From the NCBI RefSeq assembly GCF_018143015.1, contig NC_054740.1, forward strand, positions 9,938,140-10,002,139: a stretch of 64,000 nt of DNA, written 5' to 3'. Shown piece after piece: positions 1-12,500 of this stretch (its first letter is position 1; each line of letters starts with the position of its first letter). This DNA is from Lytechinus variegatus. Its lineage: Eukaryota; Echinodermata; Echinoidea; Temnopleuroida; Toxopneustidae. The translations under genes and the position numbers were made by a program. A model generated the notes under the pieces. It was not told the origin of the DNA. It saw nothing but the letters and a program-made list of their open reading frames with translations, and made no database searches.

Positions 1-1060
1 AGGAATGTCTCAAATATGTAGATAACAGCATTATATATTCTTCTCAATTACCTCTAATGCAAATAAATAATTTTCATATCAAAGCATGCAAATTCAAATA
101 TATACATAAATCATGTGTGTAGACTGCTGGGTAACAGTATGCTACATGTAATAATATTGCATCATGATGATTTAAAAATGATATTTTACTTGACATTTCT
201 AAAGTTTCTGATTACCAAGCAAAGTAAGCAAATTCAAATACACACTTTATGTATACATTTAGAGTATTGAAGTTTACATGATAAATATATATTGCATTAT
301 GATGATTAATGAACATTTACAATAAATATTTTACATCCCATGATGACAAGTACTGTGTATGCCTCTCTAGCCGTTCCTTTTCAATTACATTCCTGTCTTT
401 CAAACAAAAATATACTATTTCTTTACTTACTCCTTAAGGTAGTTTTACATTTGTGTCTCTCTTCACTTTATTCGTCTTTTAGTTTCTTTTGCTTTGTCTG
501 GGGTTTTGAGGTCAAGTATATTTTTTTTTCATCTGTAATTTATGTATTCCATATTTCCATTTTTTTCATTTGGGATTGACCTTGATAGATCAATATGGCC
601 TTTGTCGATCCCCTCCACATTTTGATTTTCTTATGTTTTGGTATGTGATATATTGTAACTATTTATACTTGTATTGTTATTATCTACATTATGTATGTAT
701 TTGATTGTACTGATATTGTATGTTTTTTACTCAATATGTGGAAAATAAATTGAATTGAACAATTGGGGTTATATTTGAATAAGGTACAGTAAAAAATGTT
801 TTGCTGTGTGACAGCCAAAAGAACAAAAAATAACTGAAACACAAATATCACACATTTATGATTATCTATTTTTAAAAAGGTTATAAAACTATGTCTATTA
901 ACAAGATAAGGCAATGGAAAATAGTACAACCAATACATATTTCATGTAATGGCTACATGTACATGGCACTGCAAAAGTTTAAATACTTACTTATTCCAAG
1001 TAAAAGTAAAGTATAAAGTAAAAAAGTTATTAAAAAAATGGCAATGACTACTCAAAATAA
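1..1060. other. intergenic, no gene seen
   Basis: AT-rich sequence downstream of the MS4A-like gene. A pyrimidine-rich stretch (about 365-600) yields a short hydrophobic ORF that looks like compositional noise. No exon, SINE or clear inverted repeat recognised. Confidence 0.5.
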
Positions 1061-1065
1061 AAACA

Positions 1066-1335
1066 GGGCCCCCGTCTTAAACAGACTGGCGATTGATCTG
1101 ATCAATCCCAACTATGGAATAATGGAAAGTCAACATATTAAATGCATGTTTGTTAAAAAAAATTCTACATATGAATGTTTATCCATAAATTCATTGATTT
1201 CTTGACAATTTGGTGTGTGTTTTCCTTTGTTTACAAAGGACATTTTGCAAATCTCCTGAAAAAATTATGACACTGATGGATTTCCATAGAGTTACAACTG
1301 ATTGGATCAACTGTAACTCTTTGTAAGACGAGGCC
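1066..1335. mobile_element. MITE, GGGCCCCGTCTTACAAAGAG family, copy 1
   Basis: Starts agggcccccgtcttaaacag, ends ctttgtaagacgaggccctg; ends are inverted repeats. The interior (ATTGATCTGATCAATC, ACAATTTGGTGTG, GACACTGATGGATTTCCATA) is shared with the copies at 44991-45272 and 45437-45710. Confidence 0.75.
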
Positions 1336-2589
1336 CTGATTTCATATTACAGCTGCTAGATTACACACACCTTTAAGAAAATTCAGCTATTGGCTTACAA
1401 AAATCCACTAAACAAAACCGTGAAGGAGATGGGTTTGTATGGAAACATTTAACATATAAGGGGGGGGGGAGGTGGGGGAGGGGGCATGTACCAAGAATAT
1501 ATGGCATGTTTCATATAAATTGTGAAATAAATATTTTTCACATTATTTTTTTTCAGCCCTTAAACTATTACAATTTCATTTTATATCTGATCTTCCCATC
1601 CATCATATCAATGTTAAGTTGAATGAACTTTTAAATCAAATGATTTTACAACATATATAATTTAGTATTGCACAGATGCATGCACATAAATATCCGGTAT
1701 TAAAAAAATCTGCAATTTCTATGTCATTATGCAGTATAGCAATCAAGCAATACTTTGCAAAGTTTTTATATACATGTAGATATTGAGTAGCAATTTAATA
1801 ATCTTCCTTTAGTTTCGGTTGATCTTGACTGTGTATAATGCATGTACAAGATTGAGATTAGAGTTTTCTGAGACACCTTACTCCTATTTAAAGATATTGA
1901 AAAAGTATTCAATGAATACTGAAAAAGAATTAAATAAATACTAATCTACATCTCTGACTCTCAATCATATACATTCTATTATTCCTAGTACTAGTGAATG
2001 CAGCTCAATTTTGTGTAAATTAATTTCTGATTCTGAATAAACAGATTTTTCATAAAAATACGAAAAAGAGAGGACAACCTATATTTCACTGATGCAATGA
2101 AATCATAGAGGATGTACCGTAAACTACATTAATAAGTCCTGAAGGTTACCATGACAAAGAAAAAATAAGTGTAGCGGATTTACGGTACACCATTTATTCT
2201 TTTGTGGGCATGTGTTTGTCCTGAGAAGGACCTTCCAACTTAACATTTCAACAAGTGTGATCTTGTCATCTTCAGAGGAATTCGCAAAAGTTTTAAAAGT
2301 TTTAAAATACAGTTTCAGGGTATGTATTTTATGCCATGTTTGAGTAGTCAAAATACATATAGAAGAATGTATTTACAAAAGATACAAATTTTCATTCAAG
2401 TTTATCAAATATAAATATATATAAAATAGACCAAATCACACATAAATATTTGAAATATTGAAAGTACCGGTAGGCCTATAGATATAATGAACCATTAAAC
2501 CCATTATCATTTAAGTTAAAAAATACATTTTATCAATATTCAACTATTTTGGCAAGTACCATGTCACTAATTCTAAAAAGGAATTGATC
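1336..2589. other. intergenic/3' flank, no gene seen
   Basis: AT-rich. Contains a G-rich run near 1461-1485 and no recognisable exon or repeat family. Confidence 0.4.
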
Positions 2590-2595
2590 TTTATT
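2590..2595 (-). promoter_or_regulatory. candidate poly(A) signal of the MS4A-like gene
   Basis: TTTATT on the plus strand reads AATAAA in the gene's direction, about 215 bp beyond the stop codon. Other AATAAA-like hexamers occur further downstream in this AT-rich flank, so the choice is tentative. Confidence 0.35.
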
Positions 2596-2810
2596 CCTTC
2601 TTTTTCTTTTTCATTCACGAGTAATTAATAAAAAATGTTAGAAAATGTGAAAAATATACACAAGCCACATTTATACATACATATGGATCAAACACTACTG
2701 GATGCTACAGTGAAATTGTCATCTAGCAGAACTGATAATTCATACAAAGACTGATTGTGATTTAGGCAAAGAAATACAATCCTTTAGAATGTATCATTTC
2801 AGAGATGAGC

Positions 2811-3562
2811 TCAAATGAGTGCGGCATCATCGCTAAACTGACCCGAAGAGACCTGACCGGAAGGGATATCCACCGGTTCACTGGCTGCTTCCTCTGCTTG
2901 ATCTTCAGCTGACATAGTGGGCGCTGTTACCTGTTTAACTGGCTGCTGAGTCGGTCCAAGTGGCTGCGCAGGTTGCGGAGCAGGTGCAGACTGCTGCTGA
3001 GGAGCTTGTACCATCATTACTTGAGGGTAAAGCGCTTGGGCAGGGATCATCTGAATCTGTCCTCCGGGTCCTTGCACCTGGACAAAGCCGACTTGCGGGG
3101 GGCCACTCATCGCTGGAGCCATTCCAGCTTGTTGCGGATGTTGTAGTTGCTGGGTTGGAGCAAGAACTTGAGGCTGCATCTGACCTTGGACATTGCCAAC
3201 ATTTCCTGGCTGAGGACCACTCACTTGCTGGCCAACTCCAGCAACCTGTGGCTGTTCCAGTGATTGCTTTTCCGGGACTGACTGAGACTGAGTTAGACCT
3301 TGAGGTTGCATCTGCCCTGCAGCTTGGACCTGGTTGAAGTCTACTTGTCCAGATGGAAGGCCACTTGACTGTTGCGGATTCTGTACAGCCTGTTGCACCT
3401 GCTGCTGTTGTGGACTTTGTTGATATTGAGGGGGTGGTGAGAGCTGTGGGATACTCTGGCTCTGTTGGGCACCTACTGGCATAGTTACATAAGACTGAGC
3501 CTGACGGTTCGGCGCTAGATACACAAACTGACCAGGCTGGCTAGCATTTCCCGGCATCCCAC
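2811..3562 (-). CDS. MS4A-like gene, last exon: Gln/Pro-rich C-terminal tail
   Basis: A 752-bp terminal exon starting after acceptor tatccacag and ending at the TGA on 2813-2811. It encodes about 250 residues dominated by Gln, Pro, Ser, Gly and Val, with imperfect internal repeats (Q-x-Q, QPQV, GQMQPQ) and an acidic end (EDQAEEAASEP). There is no recognisable folded domain; it is likely disordered and cytosolic. Such a tail is not typical for vertebrate MS4A proteins. A possible poly(A) signal, AATAAA on the minus strand, lies at 2595-2590, about 215 bp past the stop. Confidence 0.85.
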
Positions 3563-6500
3563 CTGTGGATAATAAAGAAAGAAGATTCATAATTACCACA
3601 TAATTACGCTTTTTTCATTTTCACGGAATAATGTAGGAAAGCTTTGAATATTTTTCACGTTTTTGTTATCGAAGCATTGTACAAAAAAAAGCGAATAGGT
3701 ATAATTCATATTCATGCCATGGGTAAAGGATTTTGCATTTGGTGAAAGAGAGACATTCTATTCCGCAAGGCTTTCACCTCATGTGAAATCTTGAACCATT
3801 GCACCCATGCATGCTCACTTTTTGTATATTAAATAGAGACTGACAAAAAAAAAGACTTACTTGGAACATAGATGGGTCTTGAACACTGTGTATTAGGTAC
3901 TGCCATCATTGGTGTACCTCCCATATTGGCTGCAAAATAGACCTAGGAATAGAAACAGTAAGTAGCCATGGTTGTGAAATATTCTATAATAATAATAATA
4001 ATAACTGTATTTACCCAGGGTAGCCACTTCAGTTCCGAAAACTGTTCGCCGGGTGGGCCCTGTATTATTTTTACCCTGGCTAAGCTAGGCTACCTATTCA
4101 GGTGCATACAAGCTTTTTTCAATTTCTTCCTGCAGGTACCAATTTACCTCACCTGGGTCGAGTGCAGCACACTGTGGATGAATTCCTTGCTGAAGGAAAC
4201 TACGCCATGCCTGGAATTTGAACCCACGACCCTCTTTTTCAAAGTCAATCCACTGGGCCACGACGCTTCAGTTTCTTAGTTTCAATTAGCCAGTTCGTAG
4301 TTCCTTTCTGCGCATGATCAAAAGATTCTACGCATGATCAGAAGAAGGTCATTTGTACTAAAGTGACATGGTGCTTTAAAATCTAATGAGATAAGCACCA
4401 ACTTTGATGTCTTGATTATTCATATATTCCTTTGAATTGTCGTTTTCATTTACATCCACAAAAAACAACAATGCTTCCATGAACGACTGGTATTTCACAG
4501 TTTGTCAAGTACATTGTGCAACATGCTAAGATATGCATTCAAAGTAGGAATGCAACAAATACCTTCATTAAGTGTTCGTTCGTGTGCTATTCTAGTCACC
4601 TGGTCTATTCAATTTCTTCAGCCTGCTATGTAAGGCAAGCTTACGTAATATCTTGCTTTGAAATCAGCCTATCATGATGAAAGAAATGAAAGGTCATTTG
4701 ACCAAAATTGCCCATGAAGTAACTACGAACTGGTCTATAACAAATCAATTCTTCAATCTCTGCAAGCCCAATAGACATCTACAGATGGCTGGGGACTGTT
4801 TCATGAAATGATTGGTAGGAGACTTTCACTGGCATTTCACGAGCAATGTTACCTCTCAGCCAATCAGATGCAAGGATTTCACTAACTTATTGTTATAACA
4901 GTTGTCATTGCAAATCATCCACAAATCTCTTAATGAAATGCTTCTCAATTGAGACCGTCCATGCCTTTAATAATGGAGTCTCTGATCTAGGTTGATCAAA
5001 CAGGTACATTTTCTAGAGAATGATGTATTATAGAAAACAAAAACAGTGCCAAACAATGTCTCTTACTTAAAACAATTAAAGGACAAGTCCACCCCAACAC
5101 TGAAAATTTCATCAAAATCGGATGTAAAATAAGAAAGTTATGACATTTACAGTTTCGCTTAATTTCACAAAACAGTTATATGCACATCCTGGCTGGTATG
5201 CAAATGAGGAGACTATGATGTCATCCACTCACTATTTCTTTTGTATTTCATTACCCGGTATGTGAAATATGAAATATTCTAATTTTCTCCTCATTGTCAA
5301 GTGATACAACAATTAATTCCTCCCTGAACATGTGGAATTAGAATTGTATAATACTACATGGTTCAGTCAAGTTGGTCCTTATTGTCAAATCTAAAAAAAA
5401 AAATGAAATATTGCATAATTTAAACAATAAAGAACAAAAGAAATAGTGAGTGATGGACATTATCAACTGAGTCACCTACTTATGCATATCACTGTTTTGT
5501 GAAAAATAAGTAATACTTTAAAATGTCATAACTTTCTTATTTTACATCCGATTTTGATGAAATTTTCAGCACGATGCTAGTTTGATTTTTCTCTATTTAT
5601 TCAAGTCATCATTTTCCTGGGGTGGACTTGACCTTTTAAATCATTATTTTTTTCTTGCACTGCTCTGACAAAAACTAAACTGGGATGGAGCTTAACAACA
5701 CAATAGTCAGGGCTCGACATTAGCAGTGGCCGGTGGCCCGGGGCAACCAAAAATGAGAGTCGGGCCACCAAAATTTTGTAAAAGCCAACACTTGGTTAGG
5801 CTACCAAAGTTTTGGTAAATTGTAATGTTTTCTATTGTTTTAGGGCCACCAAAAATATGAAATTGATGATTTTGGTAGATTGTTTGGGCCACCAAGAAAA
5901 AAAGTTAGTGTGGAGCCTTGCAATAGTGACCATACACAACCTATAATGCTTCTGAGTTGCAATGAAAATCAATCACAAACCGATGACAATTATCATACAG
6001 ATATATTCTGAAGTATATAAATCTTATCTCTTCACTTTTACTAAGTACCTTACTTGCCTTAAGAAAATACTTCTTAAACTGTATTCAATTAATTACTTGG
6101 CATTTTACTTGATTAAGCCACATTTTTGCAAATAATCTTATTACAAAGAATTGTAATTAATGTGTCACTAAAAGTGTGACTTAATGAATCTAGAGTCAAA
6201 AGGGGTCATTTTGCCTCCGACGAAGATTCTGCTAGGATCGAAAGCTTAGGCCCCTATTGACTCTAATTTACTCCATTGGCTCTCCTTTTTTTTAGATAAG
6301 CAGTTTTCAGCAGCTTCTTTTTGCACTTAATGAATCTGCGCAACTCTGGACCGCTAAATAAAAGAAAAACTTACCCGAGATTTCTTAATACTTGACTTAT
6401 ATCTCCTCTTGAGGTGTATTTAATTGATTGTAAAATACTTGGCCAAACCAAAGAATTGAATATTCAATCAATTTGCAATTATTTCATTCTCGGTTAAAAA

Positions 6501-9500
6501 ACAAATAGAAAGCGAGATATGAGAAACTATTTACAAGCAAGAGTAAAAATGAAAATGAAATGGAGAACTACATAAATAAAGCCAAGAGGTCTTGTATACG
6601 AGCAGTTTCCAGACCATTGATAACATGATATGGTAAAGAAAGAAGTAGATAAAGAAATAAATGTAATATAAACAACCACACAAAAAAAACCCAAACAAAC
6701 ATGTTGAAAAAAAAGACATAAAAGGTGTCAATTTACAATAGAAATATAACTATAAACTATCTGAACAAAATATTGGTAAAAAAATCATTTTGATTGAATA
6801 CTACCTCTGGTATGGTAAAAAACATTCTGCTTACTGTGACAGTTACATCAACAATACCGACTCCAGACCGACCAAATCTATTACGCAATTAAGGCCTGGT
6901 CTCACTGGCCGACGGACACAAAACATACTCATAACAGATACAGCAAACAAGCAAAACTTTCTGGTGGCTCCATCCGTCTTCATCCGCTCCAGACAATGGA
7001 CAAAATAGGCAAACAATTTGATCACCGTGGATGGATATAGAGCATATCAAACACATATTCCAAGAGTACTTAACGGATACATAACCTTTTCCAATGACTG
7101 GCAAGATTCTTTTCCGTTTTACATACCCTCTGCATCCGTAAGTGCAGTGGGACCAAGCTTTTTAATACCAATCGATGGCATACCGTCTGTCGGTTTGGAA
7201 GTCGGTTTCGTTGGTATGACTGTAGCATGAACACACAATCATGCTAACTCACCATGTTTGAGTTTCCAGGGTCGTCCGTGCAAGCTCTGCAGCAACGTCG
7301 GCAACACTTGCATGCCTTGTAGCATGCCATAGAGGCCGATGTTGCCCCGCAAGCCACCTCTAGGAAGGAAATGAAGATCAACAAGCCATCGATGAGCATA
7401 CGGGACCACTAAAGGAAAAGAAAATGTTTATAGGAGTCAACACGTTGATTACTGTATTCTGAAGGAAAAAAAAGAGGATCAGACACATTAATACAAGTGA
7501 AATCATTACACAGAGGGGGGGGGCGATTTTGCCCCTAAAATGATTAAAAAAACACTGAAAACCACTATTCACAAGGTTATTGCAGATATAGCAAGTATTG
7601 TGTGGAAAGTAGCCCCTGAAATTAAAAAAAAAAAAAAACAATCGTATTTTTTGCCCATTTCATACCCTAGTCTAAAAGAAAAAAGATCCAGTCATCATAA
7701 AGAACCAATGAAATAAATTAAATTCAGAATGCATTATGAACTGGAGAGCGTGTGTGTATTTGAGTTTTGTCAGACGTGTATCAATCAGATATGATTATTT
7801 ACGTCTGGGACCGACCTTTAAAGTCACCATCCGAAAGACATGACCAGGGCTCGAACCTCGAACCTCTGCATCAATTTGTAACTTCCCCACAGCTTGGATT
7901 ACAGGCGCACGCCACAACGCCCGGTTCTTGTATGTAATAATATAATAATAATGTTCCGGTTTTATGTAGCGCTTAATACATCAAAGCGACGTGTCTAAGC
8001 ACTTTACAGATATATTATTACCCCCGTCATTGGATTCAATCAGTCATTCCCGCACATAATGTATACACATTCTCCACTCCCTGGGGAGTATTCCAGTTAG
8101 TCGCCGGTGAGTACTGGATAAGCTACCATGGCTTTCACATCCTACCGGGTACCCATTTAGCACCAGGGTTGAGAGTGGCAAAGAGTGGACTAACGCCTTG
8201 CCAAAGGATGTCAGACTGGTGGATTCGAACACACGACCCTCTGTTTACAAGGTGAGAGTCAGAACCACTACACCATGGCTCCTCCGTGTGATATCACAAA
8301 TTAGAAACTCAGAAATCCGATGATATTAAGTCTGTCATTGTTTGATGAATTTGGCCAAACCTTAAATTGTTTCTGGATATCATTCTCTTTTTAATAAATT
8401 TGCGCACTTTACGTAATTACATTCAACCTACTGAGTTGCTCTCGCAGTAAGATAAAGGAAGCGGATGACAAATAAATATATCCCAGCTATTGTCGTCTGA
8501 TGCGAGAAAGATCCCAAATGTGATGATCATGAGGAAGGCAAAGATGGCAGAAATAGTGGACATCACAAGATAAGCAATCACCTTCAAGAGGAAACAAGAA
8601 ATGATTGGATAAAAACAAAATACATGTACTTGAAGGTTATAAGTGGTTGCTTCAGGATTAAAATACTGATTTGCAATCTACTCAATATAAACCCTCAAAA
8701 AAAGTTCTGCAACTCAATTTTGAGTGCTAATAAATTTCTTAGTGAGCCATCATCATATGTAAAAGTTATACCATTGGAAAGTATGATTATTCCTCTTTAC
8801 AATCATGTGTCATTTGTAATGCTAGTATTATCATGAAATACACAGACATGATAAATATGCAGCAATGTAAAAAATAAAATGTTGCAAAATTTGTTGCCAT
8901 CGTCATGTTTGAGTTCTACAACTCAAACTGCAAGTTTGAGTGCTAATAAATTTCTTAATGTGCCATCATCGTGTGTAAAAGTGATATCTTTAGAAAGCAT
9001 GATTATTCTCCTTTACAATCATGTGTCATTTGTAATGCTAGTGTTATCATGAAATACACAGACATGATAATACGCAGCAATGTTTGAAATGAAATGTTGC
9101 AAAATGCATTGTTTCCAATAGCGAATTTCCAATTGTTTCGAGGATGGACCGAGTGCATTCACTGTCACCTGCATGGTGGAAATTCTATAGAAATGGACTC
9201 TTGTTAGAAATCAATGCACTTTGCAACATTTCACTTCTGACTTTTCTCAATGTTCATGGTGACTGCATATTCCATGATTACATAATCACAGCAAATGGCA
9301 TGTCATTGTAAAGAGGAATAATTCAGCTTTCCAATGATACCAGTTTCATCTTTTATAATTCATTAAGCAAACAGATATCATCCCCCAAAACTGAGTTGCA
9401 AAACTTTTTTTGAGGGGTTTAGTTATAACTTCCATCTTGTCTTGCATTTGTTATCAAAGATTGGGGCCATGCTCTTTGATATTTGAATGTATTGATTCAT

Positions 9501-12500
9501 CAATCATGGTCTACAGATCATTTGCTGAGTGTAGAAAGCAGTATTTGATAACCGAACGTTGTATCTAAACAATTCCAATATCTTAATTTTATTTCCCTGG
9601 CGTACTAGCAACTTTGAACAGATTGTCTAGTATAGGGACAGTGATTTTCCACGATCGTGGAAAATTGACGGAATTCACGGAAAAGGCCTTTTGAAACGGA
9701 AAGTGGCATTTCAAACGGAAAATGTATTTTCTCTCAAAATACACAGTATAGCAACAGAAATTACTCCAAAATAACAACAAAATAAAAATATTAAATGGCC
9801 ACAAAACCCCAGAAAACACGATCTCACTTCGCTACAATCATGACAATTCACACATCGTGACTGCTCTCGACATCAGCGCAGCACACTCGATAGTACCCCG
9901 CGCCGGGTTGAGCTTCACATCGCTTCATATCGCTCAACTGCACGGTCATGGGTTGCTGCCCTCTACGTTTGAAGATGTAACAGCACGATACCGTGGTCTT
10001 AAAATCCAAGATAGCGGATTGGCGAAAGTCGTTGACTGATGATAACGATGTCCAAAAACCCCCAAAATTATTGATGAAATTTAATTTCACCGTAAAATAA
10101 TGCTAATTATGTGAAAGGTGAGGATGTATGCATGCTAAATGTGTTTGAAAAATTATTCAATGCACCCACATAGATCCGATTAGAACGGATTCTATTGTAT
10201 TGTTGGTACAGTAGCAGATAAAAAATTTTGGCCAGTGCGAGTGTATGCGCTGTGATTTTGCTATTCAATGTGTAAATGGAATTGTCACTTTTCCATGTGT
10301 ACAAAGTCTATGGGGAAACGGAATTACCGTTTTCTGACATGCTGAAACGGAATTTGAGATTTTCTGAAACGGAAAAGGCCATTTTTTTGAAACGGAAAAT
10401 CACTGTCCCTACTAGTAGCATTTGACATAAAGAATATAAATAATGGATGATTGCTTACAATTTTCTTGCTTTTAGGCTTGCAGAAATTTGAAACCCCAAG
10501 ACAGCCAGTTGTTATGTAGATCTGCAAAGGAAGAGAAATAAAGATAAGAGCATGAACAAGAAAATTTTGAGGAAAAAAAAAAGATTTTTGTTAAAGAATA
10601 TTCTTGTTCAATTAATTTTATAAAGATTTTTAAAGAATTATGTTTTGGGAAATGTGGCATAACAAGTGAGTATAAACCTAATGCAATGACATCATCGCGC
10701 TGCCATCTTAGAGGCTGAAGCTGCAGCTGGCGCATCTCTGACAACTTCAATTGTGTGTATTCCTTTATCCTCTGAGGGAGGGCGCTTTGAGATTATGTCA
10801 TATGCATACAGTATAAGTTCTATTTGTGAATTTTCCCAGTTATTGTAATTGCATTTGTACATCACACCTCCATCAACTAAACTACCATTTACACATTTCT
10901 TTCTGGTCATGCATTACCTAAACAATAGATGAGTGGGACCCAAGGTTGCCAGGTTTTATAAATGCTCCATGATAAAGGCGATCAAATTATATACCAGCAT
11001 GGATGCCACTACATCTAGGTACTAGACCACACAACATCGGGTCATGTGGTTTAGTGGTTAGAGCATTGGAGTCATAATCGCAAGGTTGTGAGTTCGAATC
11101 CCACTCTGCCATAGTTTCCACCTTGATAAAGAGGCCCGAGAACAATATCTGTTGTCTATAATGTCAGCCAAGTGACTGATTAAACTCGACGTAAAATGTT
11201 TCCAAGGCAACTGGTTACATACCAGCTTGGTGTTTACCAGCAAAAAGCTGTTGCCGAGTTCCTACGGGAATTACCATAAACAGAAACAGAAACTTTTTTT
11301 TTTTAATCTGAAATTTTCATAGGGTCTGGGGACAAAGCCCCTTGTGGAGTCCGGGGGCAAAGCCCTGATGTGGTTCTCTTTCCAACAATTTACAACTACC
11401 TGACATGCTACCAAATTAACACTTTACATGCAATTAGGAAGCATTACAGACTGTCATAAGAACCAGAAATCAGAGACAGATAATTTCATGAAGGTGTCAC
11501 ATACATGGGGACGGAATTACATATTTTATGGAATCACCCTAAAGTGTCAAATTTGAGGCATTCTGCAACAACTTACTGCAATGGTAAAAAAAAAACCCAG
11601 AACAATAATTCAAAATTCCAACTGGATTCTGAAAATTGACATCCTGACATATAGTCTTAAATAACAGCAATGATCAGCCAGAGAGATGCCATCTCACTAG
11701 TTTACCAATGATCATATTATTTTTTTGTATACTAAGGCTCAATCATATAGACTTACCAGCAAGCCTCCCCAAATAGGAATGGCAACATATGAGGCAAAGG
11801 CTTTAAGAACGATGGCAGCTATACCAAATACTATAGACAGGGCTCCAGCAACAATGTGTAATATACCTGTCACCTGAGTATAAATAAGAAACAATTTGAT
11901 TTCAATGTTTTTATCGATCATTCACTTTCATTAAGATTTTAATTAGCATACTGTGCAAAAATACAATGAAATTTTATGGAAAGAATGTCACACAGGACAA
12001 AAAAAAAATCAATTTTTTATATTGGGGGGCTAATTTCACAACCTACCGCCTAAATCTGCTACTGAAAAAACTTTAACATGGCAGGGAATGGGGATTTTCC
12101 TGTGCTTCTGTTGAGCATTTCTGATTTCCGGGGGGGGGGGGGGGGGGGGGGGAAGAAATCACCTCAAGCCATACACAGATTTTTATGCATGCAGAGTAAT
12201 ATAAGACTACATTCAGCAGGATTTATAGACAAGCTACTTTTTTTTCCCTATAAAGATCTGGAATTCAAAAAATATATACAGTATCGTTTTTAAACATTTC
12301 AAGGATAAATCCACCCCAACAAAAAGTTGACTTTAATAGAAAGAGAAAAATCCAACAAGCATAACACTGAAAATTTCATCAAAATCAAATGTGAAAAAGA
12401 AAGTTATGACATTTTAAAGTTTCGTTTAGTTTCACAAAACAGTTATATGCACATCCTGGTCGGTATGCAAATGAGGAGACTGATGACTTTATCCACTCAC

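Noticed and set aside
2960-3337. Plus-strand 125-codon ORF
   Set aside because: Shadow of the Gln/Pro-rich last exon of the MS4A-like gene on the other strand.
7018-7230. Plus-strand 70-codon ORF
   Set aside because: Lies in and beside a MITE with no coding signature.
11035-11110. Possible tRNA gene
   Set aside because: A and B boxes are present, but the sequence runs into a SINE body and lacks a convincing acceptor stem.
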